In this document: positions 33,868-46,009 of the stretch, piece by piece | Numbering within the stretch: the first letter of the stretch is position 1 | Layout of the letters: every line of letters starts with the position of its first letter | NCBI GenBank assembly: GCA_021234155.1 | Contig: JAJEKV010000212.1 | Span: 560,001 to 624,000, forward strand | Origin: Isoetes taiwanensis | Taxonomy: Eukaryota > Streptophyta > Lycopodiopsida > Isoetales > Isoetaceae | Direction of reading: 5' to 3' | Length of the DNA: 64,000 bases | The notes under the pieces: generated by a model | Told to the model about the DNA's origin: nothing | Database searches by the model: none | What the model saw: only the letters and a program-made list of their open reading frames with translations | Made by a program: the position numbers and the translations under genes

Positions 33868-35250
33868 ACTAGCTCCCCCATCGCCTATCACTCCTGCGAG
33901 TAACACCCCACGAGTGTGGCCATCACGATACCATTACAAATTACCATGTCAAAAACACGGCAAAAGCTGGACCAGGCTGCACGCCAAATGGTCTAGCCAC
34001 CATATCCGGGAGTGCCGTGTATTACGAATAGCGGTATCTCTCCAAGCCAAAGCGGATCGGCATTATCGTCACCTTGGAAGGTCGCCATTCGCAAGCTGCT
34101 AATGCACGAGCATTGAAATCTCAAGCAAAAACACTTGTCCTGCTGATTATAGCGGTCTATGTCATCATGAGTTCCTATCGACATCCGGACATCCGTGGTT
34201 CCGCATCATGTACTGGTAGAACTTAGAGCACGCATGGGGAATGTAGCGACTAGCAAGAAACAATGGGACATGACCGGGCTCTAATACCATTACCCACATG
34301 TAAGCGGTTAAACATCGGACTTCGAAGTGTGATCTTGCATGCTAAGGCATCCCTAAAGTAGCAAGCCACTCCACCGTACCGCGTCGCCATGCATGGCTCA
34401 TTAGCAAGTGAGAAATCGCGATATCCTCAATATGCGGCAATGCGATGCCCTTCATACTCCCATGTCTCCTGCGGGAAGACGATGTCCATGTCTGTCGCGA
34501 TCCCATTCAAGCCACGCCCTTACGCCACGGGAAGCCCCTACAATTCGAAACAATACGAAGACACTTTCCCTATGGCTGCGGGCCGTGGATCCATCGAAGT
34601 GCCTCGAGGACGGCTGCTTTGTAGTTGGAATAACTTTCGGGCAGACGCTGCTCACGGGGACCGATGGGATGTCTTCTGCAGTTGTGGAAGGCCTCAATCC
34701 GCCCTCTCCACGCCTGCGGCTTTGATGCCCGGACGCTCTGCCCCTGCGGCGGCTGCTCGTGGGAGTTTGCCTCCGCCAGAATGCGACGAGGAGGCACATA
34801 TACCTTCATCTTGCCATTAACCAAACCCAGCAGCCCCTCCGATTTTGGCCGGAATCTCTCTTATCTTGACCAACTCTTGGCTTCTTTCCCGTTGTTGCGG
34901 TGGCGTGAGATCCACATCGGGTATATGGGACGTACCTTTCAAGCGGCGGTGCGTTGCAACAACAAAGATTTTGCCTCCCAATCCAAGACTGCAAACTTAA
35001 CTAGCCGAGGTCTCATGCTCGGTCCTCCGATCCTGATTGGACTCTTGATAACCAAATACTGTAATTGGAGCTTTGCAAGTACCAGGGTGGTAAGCTTACC
35101 TGGCAAATCCTCGCCTTGCTCCTCCAGCAAATGTACAAAAATACAAGGGAAGCCCCCTGTTATTATGCTAGATATTGCATATGAAATTTATCCATTATTG
35201 GAGCGCTTCACCAATCATTCCCTTTCTTTGCTACATGATTGAAAGGAAAT
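33868..35250 (-). mobile_element. LINE, 5' part (ORF1/leader region and most of the endonuclease)
   Basis: Minus-strand pieces continue the LINE at 19.0-21.8 kb upstream of the insertion: an N-terminal region (34.57-34.99 kb), the endonuclease motif ETWEYEGHRIAAY near 34,440-34,480, SHAWRRGTVEWLATL near 34.36 kb, MATFQGDDNADPL near 34.07 kb and FDMVICNGIVMATLVGCYSQ near 33.93 kb, then GDGGAS, which joins VLDYLLAP across the insertion. The 5' end is placed near 35,250 only because the resemblance stops. The frame is broken by several indels. Confidence 0.75.
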
Positions 35251-35259
35251 TGTTGTGCG

Positions 35260-38200
35260 ATATAGATCCCTAATGCTATTAAAAAAACTATTCTATTCTA
35301 TTCTTTACAGCTACATTATGGATGTCAATGCGATTGCAATAGACAGCTCTGAATGAGATAATTTATCTAAACAAAAGAAATTCTAGAAGCTTATTTAGAA
35401 GAGAAGAGTGGATAGCTTACAATCCCAAGTGTATCTCAGCTAACATGCATGATTATCAGAAGCTTGAAATAGGCTAGACCAGCGAAGAACATTGTTTCCT
35501 CCGACAATCAATCCAAGAATACTATAAAGTGGAATCAAACTGGAAGCAAAATGAAAAGCAGACACACTTAATGTCTGCATCTCTTGTATGTGTAATGGCA
35601 CTGGATGTGCACCAGCAAGAAAAATGTGCATAGACATCTGCAAGGTCAATGCTCCAGAAGTGGCCATATAATACTTCTCAAAATAGAAGATAATGTTCCA
35701 CGAATTTCTGACTGCTTGAACACTCTATTCACTTATGTAATCGAGAAAGGTATACAATTTTACCTCGAAGTAAGTAAGTAACATGTGCATACTTAAGTTC
35801 ACTCAATGATATTAAGAAGCAGCATCTAATCTATAGTAGCATCTTTGTCCTTAATTTAGATGGCAATAGCAAATTCCATTCACACTCAGGCACAAGCAAA
35901 CTCAGCCCCTGCTCTTGAAGAATGATCATAGTAACTATCTTTCCATCTCACATAAAGCTCCCAAGATGCTACATCTGCAATAGGAAAATGCCACAATACT
36001 TGGTCTGGCAGATTGTATTTATCAAGCTGTTATAGCATATAGATTGCAAGCCATCTTCTATATGTCTCTGCAGCTTCATCTCATACACGTTGTGGTACAG
36101 AAGCTTAAGCCCAACACATACTTGAATGCAACCACTGTGATCAGATCCACATAAGATACTTCTAGCAAATGGATTTGATATCATAAACCAGGACATGAAG
36201 CATACATTTTTCTAGTATCCTGGTTACAGAGCTTGGCCGTTTTTCCTAAAGGAAATTCAAGCCAGATGCAAAACAGAGCATATATCTGGAAAGCTTTCTT
36301 AATCTACGTGCCTGAGCAATTGCACATAGACCACGATTGTTGCCGGGGCTTGGCCATAGGCTCCCTAAATCGCAATCTCTGATAGCCTCATTCCAAAAGA
36401 CAATATCTTGCTAGAGTATTTTTGGAAAGAGTCCCATTGTCTCCAACATTTTTACAGATCATGGAACTTGCAGGACATTGCAGGAAACCAAATGCAAAGG
36501 ACAAGAAATAGAATGGAAATGAAAGCTCCTATTGTCACCACTTCCTATAGCATCAATAAACGTTGATTGTGGAGTCTCAAAATTACACAATTATGGCCTT
36601 TGAGCAGGCACCACTCTTGTCCTAATGGGCCGATCATTCCCTTATCTGATTGTTGTAGACGAAGCGTTGTTGAAACTTCAGCTGTTTAGTATATGAAATT
36701 GTCTTGCTCTCAAACATAACCATCATACAGATATGCCAAACTTCTATTAGAAAAAAAAAATCCAAATAATAAAGCTTCTATTCGAGGCTAAAGATCAACA
36801 GCTTGACAGTGCCTAGACTTGTTGGATTGGCAGAGAAGTTGTTGTTAATAGACTCATGGCATATATTCAGTTTTTTATTTTAACTAATCCAGCTTGAATC
36901 GCCAATGGATCAATCTTGCCTCCTAATTTTTCAGAGGTCCAATTCAAGCAATAGATCAAAGCCAGAATGCATCATTTGGCTATGCTCAGAACAAATCTAA
37001 AAGCAACGGACCCAAAAAAAAGGGCAGAAAAAGAATAACCATGCTTGCTTGCACAATGCAACCATCCGACAAACAGGCAATTTCACCATTTGCCGAGCTC
37101 TATCCTGCCAGATGATGCCATAACCTAACACCAATTCGATTCTTACATGCCAAGAGGACTCCTACATACCTGGTCCGTAACAGTTGTATGCAAGTAGAGA
37201 GCTCTCTCGATCTATATCAATCAGCAGCAAAGGAGCTCCTCTAGTGCAACGCAAGCTGCATAGATTGCATTGCAAGCAAGCAAACTGATCAGTTTTGTAT
37301 TGATGTTAGGATGACGATCATAAGTTTAAGATAAGATACCTGTTAAGAATACTAAAAGTAGAGGCACTCCTCCCGTGCAAGCGACCTCTCCTGTGTAGAT
37401 TCAAACTGTTAAGAATACTAAAAGTAGAGGCACTCCTCCAGTGCAAGCGACCTCTCTCTGTGTAGATTCTGGCAGAGCCAGCCGGCAGGCCTAGCCTAGA
37501 GGAAAAAAAACGCAACGAAAATAGAGATAAAATAGAGATGGAAACACTTCGGCAAAATGAGCTAATTCGAATTCTTGTTTCTCTCTAATGCGGGAATAAC
37601 TTCCAACGCTCTGAACACGCTGGAATTTCCATGTATTTTCTTCACCGTAGATCAAATCTAACGATTCTAAGACTATCCATCTGCACAATAATCCCAGGTG
37701 GCTGCAACGTGGATAGCTTCAAATTGCTTTAAAGTCTCAACTCGTGTTTGTGCAAACGTGCGAAAAAAATTAAAAATTAAAAATTAACATTGCAACTTGA
37801 ATTAGCAAGATTTACGTATTTTTACGCAAAGAACGACATCATTAATTTCTCAAATTGAGAAATTTATACGTATATATAAAACTTCTATGCGAAGCAGTGC
37901 ATGAATGTTGACTTGTTAAAAAAATAATTTAAGAAATTCATCGCTGAATTGAATCAGCGCCACTAGTAGGAACATGATTTCCTTTGGCAACATTTATAAG
38001 AAGGTCAAATCGCCTCACTTAATGCCTCATCATCAAAGTTGTAAGCTGCCGTAACTGAACTTTGCAGTGGTACCAAGCTGCAGTGGTATCAAATGTCGTA
38101 ACTGAAATCTGCAGTGGTACCAAGCTAACTCCACACACCAAATCTCCTGGCATGCCTTGCAAGCCATATCTGAATCTACTATCTTTCTTACTAGTTAGGC

Positions 38201-38270
38201 TTCTTAGCTGTCTTAGGTTTGTTTTCGATCGAATGTTCCTCCTCATCTAAATCAAAAGAGACCTTTTCGT
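35260..38270. other. 3 kb non-coding interval
   Basis: No gene supported. Short (ATTCT)n tract at about 35,288-35,304. It contains the 66-bp duplication at 37.34 kb. Near 38,060-38,130 TGCAGTGGTACCAAGCT is repeated with small changes. Confidence 0.5.
37340..37475. repeat. 66-bp tandem duplication
   Basis: Two copies starting CTGTTAAGAATACTAAAAG at 37,340 and 37,406, nearly identical through GTAGAGGCACTCCTCC and GTGCAAGCGACCTCTC. Confidence 0.88.
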
Positions 38271-38560
38271 TTTTTTTTTTTTTTTTTAAGGTAAGAAGAT
38301 AAGCTTTATTGATTGGAAAAATTTTCACAAAGCTTTGTAAGACCCCTATCAGAGGGTATTCAGCAGCCAACATGAGAGCAGTTACATTACAAATGTAGTA
38401 CTTGGTTGGAACCGATTCAACCTCTTCCAAAATAGCTAATACTATGGGGGCCATAGCCACTACCTCTTCCCAACTAGTAAGTACTATGGAAAAAGGTTCT
38501 GCCCTTTCCTGCAAAATGTTTCTGTAAAAGCTAACATGCCGCTGCCTCCAAAAAAAAGGG
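38271..38560 (-). mobile_element. retroposed 3' fragment with poly(A) tail
   Basis: On the minus strand an A-run of about 17 (38,271-38,288) directly follows CAATCAATAAAGCTTATC, a polyadenylation signal 15-20 bases upstream of the tail. The adjacent approximately 270 bases are therefore the 3' end of a retrotransposed transcript, probably a LINE or a processed copy. The overlapping open frame translates through the poly(A) into poly-Lys and shows no recognised domain. Confidence 0.55.
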
Positions 38561-40015
38561 CAGCCTCGAGATATTAAGCTTAAAATTGAACTTTAGTGAA
38601 ATGCTTCATTGAAATAGTCTTCATGCTAGTGATCTGCTCCTGAACTTAATATCAAAATTCCCTTGAAGCTCCTCCTCCGAGAGTAGCATGAATTCAAACA
38701 TTTCAAGAACTTGTTCCCAACCGCCCGAGGTTGGAGCTCCCTATTCTGTAAGGACCCAAGGCTATAGGAATAAAGAGACAAAGAACAGGCCATCTTCATC
38801 TAATCCCATTTAGTCTTGTCACCTCATGGGATCAAGTGCACAATAATCAGGAGCCTCCCGTCTCCTGCTCATGCATGTAGCAATACTTACATACCAGCAT
38901 CAATGTAAACACCTCTACTCCAGTTTCTCCTGATTGGGACAACAGATCGGGGCCACTGAGAACTCATGTTTCAAAAGTATCCCTTACACAGCATAACATT
39001 AAATGTAGATAACCTGAAGTCTAACATTTTGAAACAAAGCAGTTTATTACTTCCCCAATTCCATCAAGACGGAGATGCCCTCTAACAAAGACAACAGCAC
39101 TGAGGTCTACAAAACAATCCATAGGTGCCGGCTTAATAAATCTATGTATTACTAAGAGACCACACTGCAGTGTCAAAATAAGAATAGCATACACCAGTCT
39201 AAGAGCTTCGGGTAAAACTAACTCCTAAGCCTCAGATGAATAGACAACAAGAAACTATACTCGTCACTGCATAAATATTTATGGAATCACTGAGTCTAAT
39301 AAGCTCGCAAGGCTGCAACATCAACACAGAAGGCCCTATTTTCAATCTAAAATGCTGGTGACTGCTACCCAATATGCAGGAACCTCTATTATGGCCCTGC
39401 AGTGAGTGCAAGGCCCAGCCACAGTGGTACAACCGTCTTAGAAGATAAATCCAACTACTAGATAGGAAATGACTCAGCACTGATTGGGACTTAATAACAT
39501 ATTGCAGATCTTACCATGCTCATACATGATTAAGCTCTAGAGATAAAGAGGCAGGGTCTGCACACAGGAAGGGCCTACTCCACTGCAGAAAACAGGGGAA
39601 CCCGACCTCCGAGAAGTGCTCCACACACCACCCTTTTTTGCCAGCTCAAAACATGTCTTACCCTGCCCTGGGTGCATCCAACATCTCTAGCATCGTCGCT
39701 TCTACAAGAACAATAGGGCACCGGCTGCCATAGCCGGTCGCCCCTTCAGCCGCCAGTCAAACCTCCGCCTCTACTCAGAGAAAACTTCGAGCATAGAATC
39801 ACCACCTTTTTAAGAGCACTCTCGAACGGAAATGTGACCTACAGATGAAATAAATAACTAGACATCATGCAAAAGAAAAAAATAAGACAAAAGCATGTTG
39901 TACTAGGGTTGTCAATGGCAGGCGCCATTTGCCATATCAACATGTAGATTTTTTATATAGACCTGCTAAAAACAAAAGCTACATGAAACATTTACACAAT
40001 GATGATTCATGTTAC
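38561..40015. other. non-coding interval
   Basis: No gene recognised. Frames are short and lack motifs. The stretch at 39,530-39,780 is more C-rich than its surroundings, but I cannot assign it. Confidence 0.45.
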
Positions 40016-40019
40016 CTTC

Positions 40020-40760
40020 TTACAAAATATGCATGTAGGGATTGCAAATGAGGCCTTGGCGTCATTTGGGCTCATTTGCAATCCCAACATACATATTCTC
40101 CATGTAGATCAACATGCTACTAACATTTGTAGAAGAGAGTCATGCTGATCTTCTATCAATAATGCATGTTGAGGATGCAAATGGCGCCATGGCCCCACTT
40201 GCATGGCTTGATATGCATACTTTGATAGCATACTAGCATCATGGTGTTTTGTTCTAAAACTAACAAGCATCCTTATCAGTAACACCCATGCAGATCTGCT
40301 ATAGCAAATGGATGTTGAGGATGCAACTGGACCATGTTGCCATTTGCATCTCAGGGCGCCATATACATGATCTCAATAATGCATGTTGAGATGCAAATGG
40401 CACCATGATGGCTTAGCATGGATACTTTGATAGATGCAAATGGCACCATTTGCATCCTCAAGGAGCCATTTACATGATATCAATAACGCATGTTGAGGAT
40501 GCATATCGTGCCATGGCACCATTTGCATGGCTTGGCATGCATACTTGGATAGTAGACTAGCATCATGGTCTTTTGTTCTAAAACTAACAAGCATCAACAT
40601 CAGCATCAATTGCGGAGGTCTGTTATACCAAATGCATATCGAGGATTCAAATGGCGTGCATCCTTGGCATGGTCCACTTTACCAAATGCATGCTGAGGAA
40701 TGCAAATGGCATGCCATTTGCATCTGGTATAGCAAATGCATGATGAGGATGGAAATCGGG
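40020..40760. repeat. satellite-like array with GATGCAAATGGCGCCAT core
   Basis: Many copies of GCATGTTGAGGATGCAAATG and GGC(A/G)CCAT, in both orientations, so ATGGCGCCAT and ATGGCATGCCAT palindromes recur. A longer unit is duplicated with a period of about 324 bases: ACTAGCATCATGGTNTTTTG and TTCTAAAACTAACAAGCATC occur near 40,225-40,272 and 40,555-40,597. Confidence 0.75.
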
Positions 40761-40795
40761 CGCTTTATTGGCTCCCTAAACTGACTTGATCATCC

Positions 40796-41301
40796 AGGAG
40801 GATTCGCTCAAGTGAATCCAAAGGATTCACTTAAGGGAATCCTCCTAATGACATGGCATCCACGTCATCCTTAGGAGGATTCGCAAAAGGTACGCATTTA
40901 TTGCGTTGACTTTTCGCATGCTTGGGAGAATCATTCAAGCGAATCCTCATGTACCCAAGTGAATTCTCACATGGGGATTCGCCTGAGTGAATCCTCCCCC
41001 ATAAATTCAAAAAATTCGCAGGCTTGAAAATATTTTCCTTATTAATTATCTACATAGGGATAAGCGATCAAATCAATAGGGGGAATCTTCTCAGGCATGT
41101 GCAAATTTTGAAGTTATGAGGGAGGATTCACTCGGCATTAAAGAAGTTATGAGGGAGGATTCACTCGGTGAATCCTCCCTCATAAATTCAAAATTTGCAC
41201 ATGCCTGAGAAGATTCCCCCTATTGATTCGATCGCTTAAAGGACTCTAGTGGAGGATTCACTCAAGTGAATCCCCAAAAAAAAAAAAAAAAAAAAAAAAA
41301 C
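40796..41301. repeat. nested foldback element built on GGATTCACT / AGTGAATCC
   Basis: Starts with a palindrome (40,796-40,846, AGGAGGATTC pairing with GAATCCTCCT) and ends with one (41,253-41,273). Between them is a large hairpin (41,061-41,238) with arms of about 75 bases. Its left arm carries an extra tandem copy of GAAGTTATGAGGGAGGATTC. An A-run of 24 follows at about 41,278-41,301. No coding capacity. It looks like a foldback or MITE-type sequence that amplified internally. Confidence 0.75.
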
Positions 41302-43640
41302 CCACTTCAAGTGTGACTCCCAACGAGGATTCCCAACAACTTGTACATGAAGTGGCCGCTCTCTACCCAGACCCAGTATAATGGCTTCGCACCAGGTCTC
41401 AGAGTGGTTATGCATTCAACCAGTCTGCATATGGGTTCATGAGGTTGTGTTTAATGCAACACTATATTCCCATGCCATCGGAAGTAAGTGCCGCCGATCC
41501 CCAGTTACCCATGATCCTGTAAAGAAGCGGCAGGGCCCCTGTCAAGAGCCATATCCGCCTAATGCATTGGTGGATTGCATATTGTGATGAACTTGCATGC
41601 GACACAGACTCTGGCAGTTGGTTGTATAGGTGCATAACTGGGCCTCACAAGTTAGTCCCTTATGTGGAGCTATGGAAACAGCTAGTTGCCTTGGCCCACC
41701 TGGATCACCCATCGGCCCTTCATTGCTACCTCTCAAAAGATTTCAGAGGAATGGAAAATCGGTGTATGCACCCACGGCATCTTATAGGAGTACATAACGC
41801 AGTGCATGGAAGTGTGCACATGCAAAAGTCGCCAAACCATGAAAGGCGACTTTAATTACTTTGAAGAAAACACCATTAAGGCCTTTAGCAAAGGGTGGTT
41901 GAGCTTCAAATGGCTTATCATGTCCGATTGATCCATTCCCACCAACTGTTAGGGGTGTTACAGGTTTTGTTATTTTTACATCCATATCAAATCCCCCTGG
42001 AACCCCTGTTATTTTGCTACATATATTCTAAACGAGGTGCACCCTGGACTACCACAGTCATCGGATTCGTCGATCCTATGACCCTGATCGTACGTTGGAG
42101 CCTCTGGCACCTCTCTTTTCGCTTATAGTCATTTATGATTGGAGGCGCCTATGATTTTGAAATATGAAATACGATTTTGCCTAAGGTTTTGAAGGAATAT
42201 CGAACCTCTATACGGCTTTGCTTAAGTTTTTAGAATATGAAATATGGGGGCTTGAACCTCTACCAAAATAACTCAATGTCCTAATAAGACTACTTTAACC
42301 ATACGTGGCACCTCAACCACTCATCTTCATAAATGAATTTTGTATTTAGGCCGAAATCACACTACAGCCCGAACCTAAAAAATACGTGGCATTTTTTGTC
42401 ACCCGATAAACTTCCAAAAAATTTCGTCGTCCTCTTCGTATCACATCTATTGGTGTCCAAAGTGGACACGTCACTTGCCATGCAATCCATCTTTCGCCCA
42501 ACACGAACGGCTAGGCTATACTCCGTTCTCCAGTTTGTTCACAGCAGCAGCGAGAGTATTCATGGATTACGTCTCTAGATTCCAAACAACAAGTATTGAT
42601 TGAATTTTTGAACTTTTCTGGCAATTTGCACCTATTTTATGAACTTCTTGAACTTTGTCTTTGGTGAGCAGACTCTACCGGCAATTTGCACCAAAAAACA
42701 TTTACTCACAATATCAATGGATACCTCTTAACACATCAAGCTAATAAGCTGAGCAAGTTGATAGGAATAGTATAGCAGAGGATTTAGCTATGTATAAACT
42801 ATGGAAGAGGAAACATTTACTCACACAATGTCAATTTTGAGGATGCCTCTGAATCAACAGATCAAGCTGATAGGAATAGCAGAGCAGAATATTTAGCTAT
42901 GATGGCAAGAAGGTTTTCCTTCTCTATGCTTCGAGTTGCATAATTGATTGCTAGTTGCTGATGACATATTACAGGCATTGCAGACTTATATAGAGTTGGA
43001 TTTGCTACTGCGCAACAACCTATTATTGCATTTGCTACTTCTGTAAATTACAAACTCAAGAAATTGTATATCAAATGGTCATCACCAATTAGAATGAGAA
43101 GTGTGGCAATAGCTTTCGAAAGCATTCCATACGTCATTGAAGCAATTGAAGCCAGATTTCCATCAGTGTACCAAATGAATCTGCACAAGAATATTATAAC
43201 AGAAAAGGATTATTACTTCAGTTGATAATATCAAATCAAGAGACTGCCTTGTGTTTACTTGTCAATATGTTTCTGTTTTTATGAAAAGGAAGACGTCAGT
43301 AAGGTTTTTTATTCTACTTTTATAAACTATTCCACATAAAAAAAAGGCAATATTTGCACCCATTTATTGCACGCATGTCACTCCAACGGAACTTGCTTGG
43401 AACATATTGGGAAAAAAAAATCGTGTCAGAACCATGTGCTAAGCTAATGTGATTATTTTCTATCTTGAATATATGTTTTTTTTTTCATAACAACCCATTC
43501 AATTGTTTAGGAATATATGGTCTATAGTTTCAGGAATTGTTATTTTTACATCCATATCAAATCCCCCTGAAACCCCCTGTTATTTTGCTACATATTAATA
43601 AAGCGATGTCCATATTATCCAAAATACTTGAAGAGGTATC
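41302..43640. other. non-coding interval with a dispersed direct repeat
   Basis: No gene supported. A block of about 65 bases, TTGTTATTTTTACATCCATA then TCAAATCCCCCTG and TGTTATTTTGCTACATAT, occurs at 41,970-42,028 and again, same orientation, at 43,538-43,595. The 1.57 kb spacing could suit solo ends of one element, but no matching termini were found. Confidence 0.5.
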
Positions 43641-44160
43641 TAGAATAGATTCCCATGATACTATTTGATATACTCTATGACCCTATACATGATATTATAT
43701 TTGACATGGTTATGACTTTAGGAATGATGTTAATTGTGATACTATGTTCAATTATACTAGTTGGTATATTCTCTGACCATATACATGGTATGATATTTGA
43801 CACTATTAATGTTGTACTTTTTGTCTCTTTAAGTGATATTATATCTGGCACCGTTGATGCCAATATGGTTGATACTAGCCATGGTACAAATGTTGACATA
43901 ATAGATGATGTTAATTATAACATTAAGTTGGTATTAATGATGATATAAGTGATGCCATAGGTGACATTATTATGTCAAGGTGGATAACACAATCAATGAC
44001 ACTAACTTCGACGCTACAATTGATGTTAACAATGACGATATCACTGATGATATCTCATCAACGGGTTTAGTCATTCATTGTGTCAGTTTTCTAAAAGTTT
44101 TCATACAAATGATGAAATTAATGACTAAAATTGCCCATTCTCTTGTAGTGACCTTGCTTT
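43640..44160. repeat. degenerate GATATTATATTTGA-type simple array
   Basis: Sequence made of diverged short units of the kind GATGTTAATnnTGATATT. Translations give Ile/Asp/Val-rich strings without protein character, so the 97-codon frame here is not a gene. A similar composition recurs at 47,520-47,800. Confidence 0.5.
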
Positions 44161-44735
44161 GAAGCAAAGTCCATGATTCTTCAGCAACTATATATAAATA
44201 GGTACATTGCATGTATAGGATCTTTGTAGTTATTTGTAGGAGGCATTTTGGAGTCTATGCTAAGAGAGTGGAGCAATCATCTTTGCACATTTTTAAAAGA
44301 TCTCATTATAGTATCACTTCTAGTAGCATTTTAGGTGCTCCAATAGTGTCACCTCTAATAACATTTTGCAATTCTTTTTCAATTTTCCTTTTGTATTTTT
44401 AATTATTTAATTTGTATTTTTTTTATTTTTCTTTTTGTATTTTAATTTTCTGTTTTTTATTTCATTTTTATTTTTTATTTTTGTATAATTTTTTTTTTTT
44501 ATTTATTTTGATTTTTTAATTTTCGAGCTTTGCCATTTATTAATATTTTGCTTCATATCTAAGAACTCAAACCATATTAAAGCATTCCAAGTGGATTCAT
44601 GTATCCAAGAAAACTTTATATTGATATTCAAATTCCGAAACAAACATTTTGTAAACAAACATAGAAGATTGAAAGTACGTAGTTCATCAAACTAAAATAA
44701 AATATGCTAAAGAGTTATCGGCTTCATTTGACATA
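44160..44735. other. T-rich low-complexity region
   Basis: Long runs of TTTTTATTTTT between 44,395 and 44,520. No gene. Confidence 0.55.
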
Positions 44736-44741
44736 GACGGC

Positions 44742-46005
44742 TCAAGGCTCATGTTCTCCATGCCGCTGATATATTTCACGAGCAATATCATGACATATTT
44801 TTTTTTTTTTTTTTTCAATGGTGATTCTCTTACTCGCGATCCCTCAGATCCATCTTCGCTACTTGAGTAGCTTTCATGTGACGCACTTGATGAATTAGTG
44901 CTGCCATCACTATCAGATGACCCACTTGTCTCCTTCTCACTTGCCTCTTCTTCATTGTCCTACATATAGCAACAATAAAAGGTTAAACGAAAAATGAAAT
45001 TCTGTGAAATCAAAAACTTCAATTGTGTTTTACCTCTTCATCCAGACCAATTATGTCTAGCTCATCTTCTAAAGGCTCAGCGTCCTCCCCATCTTTTTCT
45101 TGTTGTCCATCAGTATTTTTGTTTTCTTTCAAAGACAAAGGAAGAGATATAAATTAAGCTACACAGAGACAATTGAATTAGCAATGCAAAAAATACACCT
45201 ATGGACGTACCTTCTCAGAAACAATTTTGGGTTTGAAGGTGCATTTTGTGGCACCCTTGCCTACAAAATCCTTTGCATCATACTATGTATAAGCGTGAAT
45301 ATAAAAAATAAAAGACAATGAGCATAAATGAAATATACCCTCTTATCTGAGACTTCTTGATCTTTAATCCATCGCTGAAATCCACCTGCCTCCTTTATCT
45401 CATCAAGTTGTAAGTCCGTAGGATAGCCACAATAGTGCTTGAACTGTTTGATAAGTTAAAGTCAATAAGAATTAAAAAGAAAATACACACACACATAAAG
45501 CCACTTACAAATTCCGTTTTGATGTAATCATCTCCACCAGAACCTGTATTTTGCTTCTTCTTCCTTGCAGCAGCAGCTCGTTTAAAACGAGCATACACCT
45601 TCTTGCTATCTTCTATAAATAAGTTCCAAGAATCTTGTCTTACTTCGTCTGGCTTATCCATGTTAGGATCCTCTCTTACTTCGTTCCTCACTTAGTTCTA
45701 TAAAATGCACAAGCAAAATTTATGAAAAAGATTTATATCAAGCTATCTAATAAAGCAATCTACTAACCTATAATGATTCCATCGCCACGTCACGCTTAGA
45801 GAACCCAACACCACAATGGGCCTTCAACTCAGCAATTACGCGCGCCTTATGGCTCGTCTTCACTCTTGGCCATATTTGATGGATGTCATGGCAATGAAAT
45901 TTCATGTACTCTGCTGTTGAGTTCATAAATTTCTTTCCTACACTATCTATATGGATTTGCCCACCTCCATTAACGCAGACCTAATAGTTCAAAGTATTAG
46001 AAATA
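44742..46005 (-). CDS. uncharacterised multi-exon gene (acidic C-terminus)
   Basis: Minus-strand pieces with good splice borders: an exon ending near 45,770 and starting after an AG near 45,979 (IHIDSVGKKFMNSTAEYMKF, HCHDIHQIWPRVKTSHKARV, HCGVGFSKRDVAMES); 45,706-45,510 (DEVRQDSWNLFIEDSKKVYA, ARKKKQNTGSGGDDYIKTEF); 45,442-45,342 (FKHYCGYPTDLQLDEIKEAG, FQRWIKDQEVSDKR); 45,279-45,212 (DAKDFVGKGATKCTFKPKIV); about 45,120-45,033 (acidic, DELDIIGLDEE); and 44,958 to about 44,742 (Ser/Glu-rich, then a poly-A-coded Lys run and HDIAREIYQRHGEHEP). No domain recognised. The layout of a basic middle and acidic tail recalls plant transposon-associated proteins, which is a guess. The in-frame TAG after MESL and the A20 run may be lesions. 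Confidence 0.45.
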
Positions 46006-46009
46006 CCAA

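Noticed and set aside
38191-38514. 107-codon minus-strand frame ending in Lys-rich sequence
   Set aside because: It reads through a polyadenylation signal and the poly(A) tail, so it cannot be one real coding region.
41278-41301. A24 run read as a retrotransposon tail
   Set aside because: The adjacent sequence is a foldback without a polyadenylation signal or coding; the run alone is not evidence.
43655-43948. 97-codon plus-strand open frame, hydrophobic
   Set aside because: It is a translation of a degenerate short-unit AT array. The opposite strand is equally open and no protein features are present.
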